Assembly (NCBI GenBank): GCA_964449305.1
Contig: CAYUYM010000162.1
Span: 1-7,710 of the forward strand
DNA from: CAYUYM01 sp964449305
Lineage (GTDB): Bacteria > Bacteroidota > Ignavibacteria > SZUA-365 > CAYQST01
Direction: 5' to 3'
Length of the DNA: 7,710 nucleotides
Below the pieces are notes generated by a model. It was given only the letters and a program-made list of their open reading frames with translations. It searched no databases and was not told the DNA's origin. Each line of letters begins with the position of its first letter. Position 1 is the stretch's first letter. Below, one piece after another: positions 7,700-7,710 of the stretch. The position numbers were made by a program, and so were the translations under genes.

Positions 7700-7710
7700 G
7701 CACGAAGATG

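Larger units (their letters stand above)
7570..7703. repeat. Tandem array of four 31-33 base GC-rich palindromic units
   Basis: Units begin with GACGCATGGGGCGCC at 7574, 7605, 7638 and 7671. Units 3 and 4 (7638-7670, 7671-7703) are identical 33-mers. Unit 2 (7605-7637) differs from them by one base, an A for a G in the hairpin loop. Unit 1 (7574-7604) is 31 bases long and ends GCAGGCC instead of GCCCCGCAC. Units 1 and 2 are also both preceded by GGCC. The array starts on the base after the coaX stop, so no ordinary intergenic spacer is left. The final GAAGATG (7704-7710) resembles a degraded start of another unit, so the array may continue beyond the window. The unit length is a multiple of three, and there is no stop codon in any of the six frames. 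No spacers of CRISPR type separate the units. Function is unknown. Confidence 0.93.

Noticed and set aside
7570..7703. CRISPR array
   Set aside because: The units are directly contiguous with no variable spacers, and no cas genes are nearby.
7428..7703. Minus-strand small genes of 91 and 117 codons with RGAPRGAP or RPMRRAGRP repeats
   Set aside because: These frames arise because the repeat unit has no stop codon in any frame; their remaining parts are antisense to coaX. No independent start signal or homology supports them.
7638..7703. G-quadruplex formed by the G-runs of the repeat
   Set aside because: G-runs of 4 and 6 exist, but loops between them are uneven (6 and about 17 bases) and the same Gs are committed to a stable hairpin stem, so a quadruplex is not the favoured structure.

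Overview
This GC-rich window reads as one compact plus-strand gene cluster from a diderm (Gram-negative-type) bacterium. The order is: the 3' end of a heptose-1-phosphate adenylyltransferase gene (1-133), a very large TamB/DUF490-family envelope protein (114-4682), ribonuclease R (4688-6811) and type III pantothenate kinase CoaX (6811-7569). A short GC-rich tandem repeat array (7570-7703) follows and runs nearly to the window edge. The heptose-pathway enzyme and TamB imply an outer membrane with LPS-like glycolipids. The TamB sequence style together with a CoaX-type kinase would fit a GC-rich member of the Bacteroidota/Chlorobiota side of the tree, but that placement is an impression and was not tested.

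The genes are packed like an operon. The best tamB start overlaps the upstream gene by 20 bases, rnr begins 5 bases after the tamB stop, and rnr and coaX overlap by one base in a TGATG junction. No promoter is visible inside the cluster, so the promoter is probably upstream of the window. The first two genes concern the cell envelope: glycolipid heptose supply, and transport or assembly between inner and outer membrane. The last two are housekeeping: degradation of structured RNA, and the first step of coenzyme A synthesis. I see no direct biochemical link between the two pairs.

The only non-coding stretch is the last 141 bases. It holds four head-to-tail copies of a 31-33 base unit starting directly after the coaX stop codon. 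Three copies contain a perfect 8-bp G+C hairpin, and the array has no stop codon in any of the six frames. This is the most unusual feature here. The three genes that lie complete in the window look intact and conventional, and I found no convincing novel system.
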